In this document: piece after piece, positions 37,033-46,848 of the stretch
Position numbering within the stretch: position 1 is the stretch's first letter
How the letters are laid out: the number at the start of each line of letters is the position of its first letter
Source: Enterocytospora artemiae
Taxonomy: Eukaryota; Microsporidia
NCBI GenBank assembly: GCA_038659295.1
Contig: JASNGC010000001.1
Location: 186,001 to 250,000 of the forward strand
DNA: 64,000 nucleotides
Direction: 5' to 3'
Notes under the pieces: model-generated
What the model was told of the DNA's origin: nothing
Database searches by the model: none
Seen by the model: only the letters and a program-made list of their open reading frames with translations
Program-made: the position numbers and the translations under genes

Positions 37033-38061
37033 TTATTTTTTATTTCTTGAATAGAGTGCTACTCCCACGGCAGCAATTACGCTAGCAGCAGCACCTACGA
37101 CTAAAAAAGACCAAGGATCATAATCCTCATCACCGGTTTCATAGACTGCTTTGAACTCTACATGTGCATTTTTAATGTCTTCCATAAAGTTATCAGGTAG
37201 TTTGTCCATGGATCTATTGTTGAGATTAGTCAAATCTTGAGTTTTTAAGTGACCAAACAAAACAACCAGCATGGAAAATAGGACACTACAGTCAGACAGA
37301 ACAATGATATTATATATTTCAAAGATGGCTTCGGGTGTTGAAAATTCTCTAGTAAAAAATGTCAGAAGAAAATTCATATATTTGAGAGATACGTTTTTAT
37401 CAATTTTAATACCTCTCTTCTTCATTATTTTTATAAATACTTTGTTATAATCAATATACAATGAAAAATTGTTGGAAGTCAGTGGCGTGAGTTTGTCTAA
37501 GATAAAATTACAAAAAATTCTCTGAGTTTTCGCTATTTCTACACTATTTGAATTGAGAAACTCCTTCAGAACACGATTATTTTCTGAATTTTTCAAATTG
37601 TAAAAATTGTCTGGCATGGTGCTATCCTCTTCATCTATGTACAAGGTCCTCAAAGTAGATGGATGGCCATCTTTGGATCTTAATCTACTTATGTCTTTAT
37701 TTTTTGTCTCATTTTCGTCATGTCTTCTATCATTATCCCTGTTTATCACATCACCCTCATCTATTGATTCTTCTTCATCAACAACAAATTTCAATGCATC
37801 TACTTTTTCGTAAAAAAATAATTCCACAAAAACACTCGCAATCTCAGACATTCCTTGAATATATTCCAGTGAAGTGTGTTTGAAAACTTCAAATAAAATA
37901 TTTTTATACACTATAATTTTTATTTTATCGGACTTCAGTCTGGAGAATATAAAGTTTGTACGCTTGATATCTGCATTTATAGTGCTCAAACTGTGGTTGT
38001 AGCTTGATTGTAGCTCAATTTCTTTGTTATATTTTTCTAGTTTGATTAGAAGCTCTTTCAT
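37033..38061 (-). CDS. TBC-domain Rab GTPase-activating protein, tail-anchored
   Basis: 342 residues. TBC domain with both catalytic fingers: the Arg finger in IxxDxxR (INADIKR, Arg34) and the Gln finger in YIQG (Gln69), followed by MSEIASVFVELFF. An acidic insert (about 85-150) splits the domain. Later TBC helices include FCNFILDKLTPL and the LLTFFTREF/FEIYNIIVLSD region. The C-terminus has one transmembrane helix (about 317-336, FLVVGAAASVIAAVGVALY) and a short basic end, as in tail-anchored TBC1D20/Gyp8-type GAPs that act on Rab1/Ypt1 at the ER-Golgi. The domain starts right at the N-terminus, so it is trimmed. CCCC lies 3 nt before the ATG, and AATAAA overlaps the stop. Confidence 0.78.
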   Translation of the reverse strand: MKELLIKLEKYNKEIELQSSYNHSLSTINADIKRTNFIFSRLKSDKIKIIVYKNILFEVFKHTSLEYIQGMSEIASVFVELFFYEKVDALKFVVDEEESIDEGDVINRDNDRRHDENETKNKDISRLRSKDGHPSTLRTLYIDEEDSTMPDNFYNLKNSENNRVLKEFLNSNSVEIAKTQRIFCNFILDKLTPLTSNNFSLYIDYNKVFIKIMKKRGIKIDKNVSLKYMNFLLTFFTREFSTPEAIFEIYNIIVLSDCSVLFSMLVVLFGHLKTQDLTNLNNRSMDKLPDNFMEDIKNAHVEFKAVYETGDEDYDPWSFLVVGAAASVIAAVGVALYSRNKK

Positions 38062-38297
38062 TTGGGGTGATCCGAGAAAACCTATTTAAATTTTCTTACC
38101 AATCATCTTTAAGGAGAAATTACATAAAGCGAGCTGCATGGGAAATTGATTGGATCCAAAGTATGGTGTATAAACCAATTAGTTCCCTACATATCTATGC
38201 TAACCAATTAAACATGGCGGATATATAAGTTTGACTCATTTTGCTTTATCATGAAACGAGCGTAACATGGAATATAAGGAAATGCCGTGGTTTTTCC

Positions 38298-40076
38298 ATG
38301 ATTGGATTTTTTGTTAAGCTAATCTTTTCGATATTCTTGATAATATTTGGTAGAATGGCATATTATTCCTACAAGAATGTATGCCATCAAAGAGAAGCAG
38401 ATGCTTTGGTGAAAAGAATGAAATCTGCTAAGCGACCAAAAAGTCGGCAGAGGATTATAGAGGAACTAATGACAACCAACTTTGATGTTTGTATAATTGG
38501 AGGTGGTTCTGTTGGAGTGGGGTGTGCTTTAGATGCAGCATCAAGAGGGTTGAAAGTTGCACTTATTGAGGCGAAAGATTTCTCTTCAGGAACCAGTTCT
38601 AAGTCAACAAAATTGTTGCATGGTGGTGTGCGTTACCTAGACAAGGCCTTAAAATATTTTGATTTATCTCAACTTTTCTTGGTTGGAGATGCATTGCACG
38701 AAAGAGCTACTGTTATGAGGATAGCACCTTATTTATCCAAAACCGTGCCATTCATGCTTCCGATTTATAAAAAGATACATATCATTTATTATTGGGTTGC
38801 TCTTAAAATATATGACTGGCTAAGCATGCCATATTCTTTAGGAAGAAGTTGCTTTATCAATGCCAAAGAGTCCAAGATAAAGTTTAGTAATCTGAAAAGA
38901 TCGAATTTAGTTGGAAGTATGATTTATTATGATGGAGTAATGGATGACTCAAGAATAAATATCATGCTAGCTGTAACAGCACATTACCATGGTGCTATTG
39001 TGGCTAATCATGTAAATTTGAATGAATTTGTGAAAGACGGGGGCAAAATCTCGAAAGCATTATGTTTTGATCAATTATCTAAGAAGGAATTTCGTATAAA
39101 TGCCAAGTGTTTCATATCTGCAACAGGTTCATTTACAGATATCATTAGAGAAAAGGCTACTCCTAAAACCCACATTATGGTCCATAGCACTGGAACACAC
39201 ATAGCTGTCAAACCCTCATTTGGGCCTGCAAACATGGGACTTGTAGATAGCGAAACCGATGATAAACGGATGTTGTTTTTAGTTCCTTGGAAAGGAGTTG
39301 TGATAGCAGGATCAACAGAAGTTGAAAGAGATCTTGTTGAAAGCCCAGCCCCAACAGATGATGATATTAATTTTTTGAAGCATGAGGTACAAAAGTATAA
39401 TGACCTGAGTATTTATGATGAGGATATTTCGTCCGCATGGACGGGTATTCGTCCTCTTGTAAAGGAAGAATCAGGTAATGGATCAACCGAATCTATCGTA
39501 AGAAAATACAAACTTGTTGATGATAGAAACAATCTAATCACAATTACTGGTGGAAAATGGACTACATTTCGACTTATGGCTGAAAAAACTATAGATATGG
39601 CAATCCAAAACTATGAGCTGCAATCAACTCGGAGATGTCTGACAGATTATCTTTCTATCGACGGAAGTTATGGGTATAGCATAGATCTCTACTATAAAAT
39701 AAAAGACCAGCTTAAGATTAGTTTAGAATATGCTAAACACCTTCAAGACCACTATGGAACGAATTCCCTGAAATTAAAGTCATATCTATCTAGATATCCT
39801 GAGAGAATCAGTGAGAAATATCAATTCAGAGCAGCTGAAGTAATCTATGTTGTAGAACATGAATTTGCAATGACAATTGGTGATGTAGTGAATAATAGAT
39901 TCAGAATTGGATTCTTCGATGTTTTAGAAGCATTCAATGTGAGCATAGCAGTTGGAAAAATACTTAAGAAGTATTTTAAATGGAATGAAGAACAATCAAA
40001 AATAGAATTTGAAAGATCAGAAATGGAGCTAGAGGCTCTGGGTTATAAAATTATCAAAAAAAGAATGAATAAATAA
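38298..40076 (+). CDS. GUT2: FAD-dependent glycerol-3-phosphate dehydrogenase (mitosomal)
   Basis: 592 residues. Oxidises glycerol-3-phosphate to dihydroxyacetone phosphate; in microsporidia it is thought to work in the mitosome with an alternative oxidase to regenerate cytosolic NAD. Starts with a hydrophobic helix (MIGFFVKLIFSIFLIIFG) that may anchor or target it. FAD-binding GGGSVGVG is at 68-75, followed by SRGLKVALIEAKDFSSGTSS and STKLLHGGVRYL, the GlpD/Gut2 signature. Later come ITGGKWTTFRLMAEKT and a C-terminal helical domain with RAAEVIYVVEHEFAMTIGDVVNNR. No EF-hand is seen. The first in-frame ATG (38298, after CC) is chosen; longer frames begin on non-ATG codons. AATAAA overlaps the stop. 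Confidence 0.92.
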   Translation: MIGFFVKLIFSIFLIIFGRMAYYSYKNVCHQREADALVKRMKSAKRPKSRQRIIEELMTTNFDVCIIGGGSVGVGCALDAASRGLKVALIEAKDFSSGTSSKSTKLLHGGVRYLDKALKYFDLSQLFLVGDALHERATVMRIAPYLSKTVPFMLPIYKKIHIIYYWVALKIYDWLSMPYSLGRSCFINAKESKIKFSNLKRSNLVGSMIYYDGVMDDSRINIMLAVTAHYHGAIVANHVNLNEFVKDGGKISKALCFDQLSKKEFRINAKCFISATGSFTDIIREKATPKTHIMVHSTGTHIAVKPSFGPANMGLVDSETDDKRMLFLVPWKGVVIAGSTEVERDLVESPAPTDDDINFLKHEVQKYNDLSIYDEDISSAWTGIRPLVKEESGNGSTESIVRKYKLVDDRNNLITITGGKWTTFRLMAEKTIDMAIQNYELQSTRRCLTDYLSIDGSYGYSIDLYYKIKDQLKISLEYAKHLQDHYGTNSLKLKSYLSRYPERISEKYQFRAAEVIYVVEHEFAMTIGDVVNNRFRIGFFDVLEAFNVSIAVGKILKKYFKWNEEQSKIEFERSEMELEALGYKIIKKRMNK

Positions 40077-40282
40077 TTATTAAGTAATGGTAATATAGAG
40101 TATGCTGCTGAAATCATAATTGTTAAGTGCATATAACCTGGCTCAATAAGCCAATTCAGTATTATAACGATTCCTGATATTATTAAACCTCGACGAACTA
40201 ATAGTATATTTTATGTCATCTTGCTTTACTGTCAACAAAATATGAATGTTTGCTCAAACAATCGGACCATTTGCTCCTATAA

Positions 40283-40286
40283 CCCC
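40283..40286 (+). promoter_or_regulatory. CCCC start motif of GOT1
   Basis: Four Cs 4 nt before the ATG at 40291. They place the start 15 codons inside the longest open frame. Confidence 0.5.
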
Positions 40287-40290
40287 TCAA

Positions 40291-40653
40291 ATGACTTATT
40301 TTTCAAGAGAAACGGGGTTTATAACAATAATGATGGGGCTTGTTGTTTTCATTATGGGAGCTATTCTTCTACTGGATACAGCGCTGATTATTGCAGGGAA
40401 TTTGTTATTAACGGTAGGAATTTTGATAGTTTTCCAAACGAATGCATCATATTTCTTTAAAGTAGATAGAATGCAAGGAACTCTAATGTTTGGGCTTGGA
40501 ATTATACTGATGTGTTGTAAATATGGTCTTCTAGGATTTATACTTGAACTATGTGGGCTAATACAGATTTTCAGGAGATCATTGCCAGATTTTAAAACTG
40601 TTTTGACGAAATTTTTGTTTGGTAGACCAATCTACAAAAAGACTAGGAATTAA
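40291..40653 (+). CDS. GOT1: Golgi transport protein Got1
   Basis: 120-residue tetraspanning membrane protein of the Got1/Sft2 family, which works in ER-Golgi vesicle transport. Four hydrophobic segments are seen: FITIMMGLVVFIMGAILLL, IIAGNLLLTVGILIVF, TLMFGLGIILMCCKYGLLGFI and LELCGLIQIFRRSLPDF. The order and the FEIYG-F-RGFFP-like LELCGLIQIFRRSLPDF are family hallmarks. The longest frame begins at 40246, but CCCC just before 40291 and the family length both favour the internal ATG. The basic C-terminus (GRPIYKKTRN) faces the cytosol in the family. It fits functionally with the two Rab-GAP genes in the window. Confidence 0.82.
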   Translation: MTYFSRETGFITIMMGLVVFIMGAILLLDTALIIAGNLLLTVGILIVFQTNASYFFKVDRMQGTLMFGLGIILMCCKYGLLGFILELCGLIQIFRRSLPDFKTVLTKFLFGRPIYKKTRN

Positions 40654-41044
40654 ATAGATTTTATATATTGTCAACAATAAAATAAAGATAATACTGAGCT
40701 TGTTCAAGGCATTGCTTGATATTTGATAAGGATCCAAATATCTGTTACCTATTGTTAAGTTTTCTTTGAATACATGTAAGAAGACCTTTTTACAATAACT
40801 CTTTCCGGTTTTTATTAAAGAGGTCATCAGACATAAAATCCTTCAATAAAGTTATTTAGTTGATGATCTGAAGCTGGTTATTAGAAAGTCGATGAATATA
40901 TGTGGTTATAGTAGCAAGTATAGAATATCCATGTTATTATTCTTTGGAGTTTGTGCAAACAGTAAATTTTATTGGCAGGTTTAAAACAATCTCCTCTACA
41001 AAATTTGGTGACTAACTCTAAAACTAACTAACCTAACCCTCAGT
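40654..41044. other. intergenic region, no gene seen
   Basis: 391 nt, AT-rich. The last 40 nt are a C-spaced CTAACTAACCTAACCC run leading into the next gene's start motif. Confidence 0.5.
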
Positions 41045-42076
41045 ATGCAAAAGCTTTCTAGAGTAGCTCAAAAGAAAGTGATAAAGTCTTCGGACACTGG
41101 AAAGAAATATATATCAATGGATATTCAAATTCCAAATGATATAGTATTACTTCTATCGGAAATTGACCCGAGAATCAGGAAGATAATTTCTTGTAACACG
41201 TCGAAAATTCCAAAAATCCTTAACTTCGATTTTAATTATGCCTTTACAGACACAATTAACTCTTCTGAAACGGTAGATAAGATCATAATTAAAAATACGA
41301 AAAGACTGTTTTTCCATACACTTAGACATATTGCTGTGCATGAATTGGAAATTAATGGAGTTTTAGGGTTTGACTTCTCAGGAATAACACAAATTAACGC
41401 TTTTGCGCTAAAGCTCGTCAATCTTGAAATTGAAATCGAGGATTTGGACCAAATTTTAAAACTGATTACACCAAAATCTCTTGAACTGGAGGATGTCAAT
41501 TTAACGAACTTCAACCAATATTCGACTCGTACACTATACTCAAGAATTAAGAATTCAAATCTACTTCAACTTCTGATTGCTAGATCCAATATTAGATTTG
41601 AAGAATTTTCCATGTTAGCTAATAAAATAGGGAATATTGCATATGTGTCAGATAGTATGGTGTTTTCATTTTACCTAAATGGTAATGCATACAAGTCTGC
41701 AACACTTTTGGAAAACAATTCCCTGATTAATCAGCTGCCTACGGAGGAAATCGAGTCCTTGGCACTCTGTGGAGATGAGATAATAAGCAAAATAAAGATA
41801 TTTCCGAACTTGAAGTTCCTCCATTTGAAAAAACTAAGTTTGAATACAAAAACTATCAGGCTGTTTACCCAAAAATTAGTACAATTGAAGATTGAGAGTA
41901 TCAATTTTTATGATGAGATTGGATTCTATGAAATGGTTGAAAAAATTAAAGTCCACTTGAGGTACTTTGAAATCAATAATGTACTGTTGCCACATGATGG
42001 AATAGAATGGATCAAAAAGAAATTGAGAAATTGTCAGGTGGTAATTAATAAGTGCAATAGGTTTTTTATAGATTAG
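41045..42076 (+). CDS. unrecognised protein, leucine-rich-repeat-like
   Basis: 343 residues, not recognised as a named family. The body is made of irregular units of 20-30 residues with spaced Leu/Ile (LRHIAVHELEING, LEIEIEDLDQILKLI, LELEDVNLTNF, LKFLHLKKLSLNTKTI, LVQLKIESINF), which looks like a divergent leucine-rich repeat solenoid as in microsporidian LRR families. The N-terminus is basic (MQKLSRVAQKKVIK); there is no signal peptide or membrane segment. CCC lies 7 nt before the ATG. It may be a scaffold for protein binding; function unknown. Confidence 0.6.
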   Translation: MQKLSRVAQKKVIKSSDTGKKYISMDIQIPNDIVLLLSEIDPRIRKIISCNTSKIPKILNFDFNYAFTDTINSSETVDKIIIKNTKRLFFHTLRHIAVHELEINGVLGFDFSGITQINAFALKLVNLEIEIEDLDQILKLITPKSLELEDVNLTNFNQYSTRTLYSRIKNSNLLQLLIARSNIRFEEFSMLANKIGNIAYVSDSMVFSFYLNGNAYKSATLLENNSLINQLPTEEIESLALCGDEIISKIKIFPNLKFLHLKKLSLNTKTIRLFTQKLVQLKIESINFYDEIGFYEMVEKIKVHLRYFEINNVLLPHDGIEWIKKKLRNCQVVINKCNRFFID

Positions 42077-42400
42077 AATTTTTTGAATTTGGCATTAAGA
42101 GATAAACTATTCAAGGATCATACAATATAATGGTGTATTTTACTTATGTTGCAGAATATTATGGATAAATTTTATGTTGGAAGATCCACAGTTATTACAA
42201 GTTGGAAATTTCTTGGATCGATTTTGGAATAGACATTAAAAATAAGGATAAAAAGTTATTGTTTGAAATCAGGAGATAATATTTCATCAAGATTTTGATA
42301 CTTCTTCAAAGAAAAAATATTCAGTTTCACTTAAGAAGAGATGACAGTTCCACAAAACCCAATTTCCAAAAAATTATTCTGAGTACTTTTATCCCCCGTA
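42077..42400. other. intergenic region, no gene seen
   Basis: 324 nt of AT-rich sequence between two plus-strand genes; nothing recognised. Confidence 0.5.
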
Positions 42401-43303
42401 ATGCAGGAAATTGTCTTGAACTTAGGTACTCCAATCGATTCTATAGTTGAATTTGGCAATTTTATAGTCACAGGAAGCTATTGTTACGAAAAAAATACCG
42501 GGACAAGAAGTGGAAAAATTCATTTTCTGGAGAAAAAATCCAAAAAAATAAGAAAAGTTATATCTACAAGTGGAACATTCTGTCTACATGCCAGAGATGA
42601 TAGGCTATATGCTGCAAATGTAGATGATGTTAGCATACTAAGCGACAATGGTGAGATATTAAGCAAGATAGCTACTCAGCATATGAATATGCATATTTCC
42701 ATTGGGACATATGTTATTATTAGCAATAATGCGGGAGAAGTTGTGTTACGTGGATTTGATTTGGAGGTATTGTTAACAATTAAACTTTCCAACGATAGCA
42801 TATGGGTTTCCAGGGAGATTGGTGAGGCTATCTTTGTTGGAACAGAGTCTGGAAATTTATTCTCCATTGATTTAAACATGTTGCGTTCTAAATGCTTAAA
42901 CTCTTCACAAACCTCGTCATCAAATATTCTGTCACCTTCCATGGATATTTTTCACACAATTGTAAAACAGATGGGCCATAAGAGAGAAGGTATTATTGAT
43001 GTTGTTCAAATTGGGGATCAAATAGCTATTAGTTCGTATGATGATCATGTTCAATTGTTTTGTGAAAATAAATTGTTAAGATCTATCAGAACCGGTTCTC
43101 TATGGAAGATTATATACTTTGATGACAAAATTTATTGTGCATCTATGTATGAGGGTATGAAAATATTCGATCTTCAATTTAACTTAATCCAAACCTTCCC
43201 AACAAATTCTATATGCTATGGATTGTGTGTAACAGACACAGAGGTTATTTGGTCTTCATTTTATGACAATTGCATATATTATACTTTAATATCGAATAAA
43301 TAA
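42401..43303 (+). CDS. DPH7: Dph7-like beta-propeller (diphthine methylesterase)
   Basis: 300-residue beta-propeller of degenerate WD repeats. The closest pattern is Dph7/Rrt2, the enzyme that removes a methyl ester from diphthine on elongation factor 2 before final amidation to diphthamide. Support comes from IAISSYDDHVQLFCENKLLRSIRTGSLWKIIYFDDKI (shown here as blocks ISSYDDHVQLF and GSLWKIIYF), then ASMYEGMKIFD, which parallels SGSYDEKVRLWD, GGGVWRIKW and ACMHNGFKI of the family. The earlier repeats (ITGSY, GKIHFLE, ISNNAGEVVLRGFDLE) also fit the expected order. Other WD40 proteins remain possible. CCCCC lies 4 nt before the ATG and AATAAA overlaps the stop. Confidence 0.58.
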   Translation: MQEIVLNLGTPIDSIVEFGNFIVTGSYCYEKNTGTRSGKIHFLEKKSKKIRKVISTSGTFCLHARDDRLYAANVDDVSILSDNGEILSKIATQHMNMHISIGTYVIISNNAGEVVLRGFDLEVLLTIKLSNDSIWVSREIGEAIFVGTESGNLFSIDLNMLRSKCLNSSQTSSSNILSPSMDIFHTIVKQMGHKREGIIDVVQIGDQIAISSYDDHVQLFCENKLLRSIRTGSLWKIIYFDDKIYCASMYEGMKIFDLQFNLIQTFPTNSICYGLCVTDTEVIWSSFYDNCIYYTLISNK

Positions 43304-43588
43304 TTTTACGATTTAAACTCGGTTGGCAAGTTTGACGTGGCAATGTTTAAAATCAATTTCAGATATTATACTTTAAAGTTCTGCAATATTTGTATGTAAC
43401 GATAAAAACTCACAACATCTTGTACACTTTCGATGTGACGGAATATTATACAAAATAGACCATGATTTCAAATTTTGAATCCATCAAATAATGGACGAAT
43501 TAGTTTAGAATAAATAAAGTTAAACAGAATTAAAACAGTGATTTACTAAATTTCCAATCAAAACATAACATCTGAGTGAAAAATACAT

Positions 43589-44122
43589 TTATTTTTCTGA
43601 TGTACATTGGTTTAATTCCTTCAATTGAACAAAGATTAATCCCTCCTTTAAATTATCAACAACCACTTTTTCGTCCCCGTTGACTATTTTCCCTAAATTT
43701 CCAGAAACCTTGGCCTGAAGCACATGGCTTACGCGTGCTCGAAGTCTCATTTGATGATAAATGAGTTTCATCTTTTTAAGCTCTAGGGCAATTTCAAGGA
43801 TATGCTCATTATGGATATTTTGGTCAAATAGTAGTTCCGGCTCGCTACTGTTGGCATTTAGAATAGCTAAACCCTTCATAACCAACATCTCTCTCCTTTT
43901 TTCAATTGCATCGGCTAACAGTTGCTTCCTTTCAGCATCTAAGTGGTTCAGGTCCATTTTCATCTGCAACTTTGTCGGTTGTAATCTATGAATGGCACTC
44001 AGCTTTTCTTTTTTTGAAGTCATATTTATTGTGTTTTTATGGTAATCAGTACAAAACGCGTATGGATTCTCATTGTTCAGATACTGCAATGGAAGTGTAT
44101 CATCCTCTTCGTTTTCAAACAT
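43589..44122 (-). CDS. unrecognised protein, mostly helical
   Basis: 177 residues, not recognised. The N-terminal 35 residues are acidic, followed by charged helices likely to form a coiled coil (LDAERKQLLADAIEKRREMLVMKG; ILEIALELKKMKLIYHQMRLRARV given here as two helical spans around 75 and 120). The C-terminal part may be a small beta domain (VSGNLGKIVNGDEKVVVDNL). No cysteine or nucleotide motif. CCCC lies 5 nt before the ATG, and AATAAA overlaps the stop, so it is a real gene. It may be a small subunit of a nuclear or kinetochore complex, but that is a guess. Confidence 0.6.
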   Translation of the reverse strand: MFENEEDDTLPLQYLNNENPYAFCTDYHKNTINMTSKKEKLSAIHRLQPTKLQMKMDLNHLDAERKQLLADAIEKRREMLVMKGLAILNANSSEPELLFDQNIHNEHILEIALELKKMKLIYHQMRLRARVSHVLQAKVSGNLGKIVNGDEKVVVDNLKEGLIFVQLKELNQCTSEK

Positions 44123-44228
44123 TGGAGGGGATGCAGAAATTTTTTATTTTATCGTATAACTTTCCATTAAACTGTTTTTAACTATTTTGGATAATAACCA
44201 CAGAAACTGTCTCACTTATTGATAACCT

Positions 44229-46841
44229 TTATTGATTCTGAGAATCAATTTCGGACTCGTTCATTTGAATACGCATTTCCAAATCATTTAACTCATCGAA
44301 ATTCAGCATTCGATAGTTGGATCCCTGATCATAAATTTCTTTGGCAACCTCGGTAAGAGAGTGAACCGGTCCATTGAAAACCTTGCAATTTTCATATATC
44401 TGTTCAAGATCAAATAGAAAATCACCATATGAAGAATACAAATTGTTCTTAATATTGCTTCTGATCTGTGAAAAATCCATGGGCCTTGTAATGATTGTTG
44501 CATAGGTTGGAAATTTCTTATTAGAAACTGGACGATGAAAGGGAGATGAAAATGGTATGTTAGTAAGTTGAGCCATCAGCTTTAGTAGTTTTTCTTGGAG
44601 TATTTCTCTTGGAGTTTTTCCAGCAATTTTTTTCACTCCTTGATATTTTGGACAATTCTTGTTGGTCTTCATATGTCCACTTTGTCCACAATTAGAACAT
44701 GTCAAACTCGTCTTCTTCTCTTCTGATCTATACTTCTTTTTTGCCAGCAAATATGCCTTAACAACTTTCGGATCATAGACCTTTACTGACCTGACAACCT
44801 CTTTACCATTTTCCAAATAAGTTCTTTTAATTGTTAAACAGTTGTTTTCATCCATCATATCATTAGACAATTCATCAGGCTTGTGCTTCTTTAAGGTTTT
44901 ACTAGATTCATCCTGGACCTCACCTGGAGTGGGAAAATGACCACTTTTGATCAGACTGTAAGGATCTAAATTATGTCTCAGCTTACCATTTTCATACTTC
45001 TTACTTAATGACTCCACATGTAAATTCCAGATTTTGGCTATTTCACTTTTATACTGTGCTTGGTGTTCACTAAGCATTCTACGGTTCTCGGTTTCTGAAT
45101 TCTTTTTAAATCTCACTTTACCAAAGCTGAATCCTTCACCAACCCCCGTAGGATCGCTCTTTCCTCGTAATTCCAAAAGACCTTTACCATTGGTAGAATT
45201 CACAAAATTTTTACTAAGAACCCAGCTTGGTGTATATTCATAATTACCCTCGTCCTCCAGTATTTTGTAACCCAAGTCCTCCATCCTCCTTTCTTCAGCG
45301 AGCATGCTTTCATACTGGCAAATGTTCTCAGGTATTACAAGCTTTCTCAAGTCTTCTTCGTTCATCATATTACAGTTTTCCTTTGGAACATATATGTTGT
45401 CTTTCCCCCTTTTAATCGTGTCAGAATACTCTTTCAACCACTTTCTCTTGGACCCTTCAGAAAAGTATGGCATAACCTCATCTAGCTGCTCCATAGTAAG
45501 ATCTTCTTTCTTATTATAAATTCTGTAAGCCGCAACTTTTAAACGATTTTTGCAAAATTGATTCAGCTTCCTTGAATGAGGCGCATAAACTTCTTCTTTT
45601 GGTAGCTCTTGCCCAACCAACCAAACTTTACTTATTTTACGAGCAATCAACTTGTTTTCTGTGATTATGCATAAATAATCATTCTGAGCCTTGTGCATAA
45701 AAACTGGAGCAACAAACAAATTATTATCAATTGTGTTCATTGTATTGCCAAATGGTACATTTCCATACCCCATAAAGGGGCCTTCATCATCAGGCTCCAG
45801 TATAATACAGTCCTTTGGTGTCAAATCATCTTGATTGTCAATTTTACGATAATATCGATTCAGCAAACTCACCATTCCAGAATTAACCACGAAAAATGGA
45901 TGTTCTTCTGAATACTCAAAAATAACAATCTCCGCAGAATCATTGCAAGTAAGTTCATAGGGCTTTCTTATGAATGCATTGGGGGCATTCACACTGGTTC
46001 CAAAAGAAGCATTGTCAAATCCAACTGTTCTATAGAACAAATACTTCTTATCAGACATAACAAGTGGCGGTTTATGGAAATTGCGCAACTCTTCCTTGGT
46101 ATGGTTGATCCTATAAAACTGGCTATTAAGTTTCAGAGCTGGGATAGAATGTTGCACTCCGAAACTAACTAGGCTTGTCTTACTCTTCACCTCTGAATCA
46201 TAATATTTATCATTGCTAATGTTGTACTTGTTTTTAATAGGCTTCTCTAGATTACCATTTTTGATTGGCTTCTTTTTGATTTTCTGTTGTTTATCAATAC
46301 TTTCAAAGATTAGGTTGGGGTCATCAATAAAGATAGTCATGGGTTTCTGATCGCATACCTTATCATACACAATATTTTTCTCCCAATTTGACTCCAGAAG
46401 TTTGGAAACATATTCCTTTATTTCAACAGTTAAACGATTTGAAGTTACTGCACTATTAAATCGATTCTGGATAATTCTCTCCGGAGCTTGTGTGTATAAA
46501 TTACAATCATCATTTGTATCCACATCAAATATTTCGTTCTCCCATTTTACAATATCAATGGGATGAATACCGTCGATATTCTGGACTTCATCCCGGCATT
46601 CAGGTCTTTTCGACGAGGTTTTCTTCTTCTCATCGACTTTTTTCTCATGAATATATACACTATTTCTGAATCTATGGCAATCATCAATCTCGTACGGTAT
46701 ACTTTCAACAGAGTGCTTGCCAGACCTATATTTTTTCAACTTATATTCAAAAGGAACTTCATTCACAAGTATATCTAAGAATGACTTCGAATATTGCTCT
46801 TCATTTTTGAAAATTTTTGGTTGAGTTGTTCTATCTTCCAT
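44229..46841 (-). CDS. TAF1: TFIID subunit TAF1 with one bromodomain
   Basis: 870 residues. The large central DUF3591 domain that binds TAF7 is recognisable (YRTVGFDNASFGTSVNAP, PFFVVNSGMVSLLNRYYR, GPFMGYGNVPFGNTMN). A zinc knuckle follows (CSNCGQSGHMKTNKNC, near residue 712), matching CGACGAIGHMRTNKFC of human TAF1. The C-terminus is a single bromodomain (about 765-850) with ITRPMDFSQIRSNIKNNLY and YENCKVFNG. TAF1 scaffolds TFIID and reads promoter chromatin. Human TAF1 has two bromodomains, yeast Taf1 none. Length is less than half of human. The N-terminal TBP-inhibiting region is not obvious. The start is the ATG at 46841 because CCC (46846-46848) precedes it; the frame itself is open 27 codons further. 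Confidence 0.88.
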   Translation of the reverse strand: MEDRTTQPKIFKNEEQYSKSFLDILVNEVPFEYKLKKYRSGKHSVESIPYEIDDCHRFRNSVYIHEKKVDEKKKTSSKRPECRDEVQNIDGIHPIDIVKWENEIFDVDTNDDCNLYTQAPERIIQNRFNSAVTSNRLTVEIKEYVSKLLESNWEKNIVYDKVCDQKPMTIFIDDPNLIFESIDKQQKIKKKPIKNGNLEKPIKNKYNISNDKYYDSEVKSKTSLVSFGVQHSIPALKLNSQFYRINHTKEELRNFHKPPLVMSDKKYLFYRTVGFDNASFGTSVNAPNAFIRKPYELTCNDSAEIVIFEYSEEHPFFVVNSGMVSLLNRYYRKIDNQDDLTPKDCIILEPDDEGPFMGYGNVPFGNTMNTIDNNLFVAPVFMHKAQNDYLCIITENKLIARKISKVWLVGQELPKEEVYAPHSRKLNQFCKNRLKVAAYRIYNKKEDLTMEQLDEVMPYFSEGSKRKWLKEYSDTIKRGKDNIYVPKENCNMMNEEDLRKLVIPENICQYESMLAEERRMEDLGYKILEDEGNYEYTPSWVLSKNFVNSTNGKGLLELRGKSDPTGVGEGFSFGKVRFKKNSETENRRMLSEHQAQYKSEIAKIWNLHVESLSKKYENGKLRHNLDPYSLIKSGHFPTPGEVQDESSKTLKKHKPDELSNDMMDENNCLTIKRTYLENGKEVVRSVKVYDPKVVKAYLLAKKKYRSEEKKTSLTCSNCGQSGHMKTNKNCPKYQGVKKIAGKTPREILQEKLLKLMAQLTNIPFSSPFHRPVSNKKFPTYATIITRPMDFSQIRSNIKNNLYSSYGDFLFDLEQIYENCKVFNGPVHSLTEVAKEIYDQGSNYRMLNFDELNDLEMRIQMNESEIDSQNQ

Positions 46842-46845
46842 TGAA

Positions 46846-46848
46846 GGG
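46846..46848 (-). promoter_or_regulatory. CCC start motif of TAF1
   Basis: Three Cs on the minus strand, 4 nt before the ATG at 46841. They decide against the longer open frame that begins 27 codons upstream. Confidence 0.5.
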
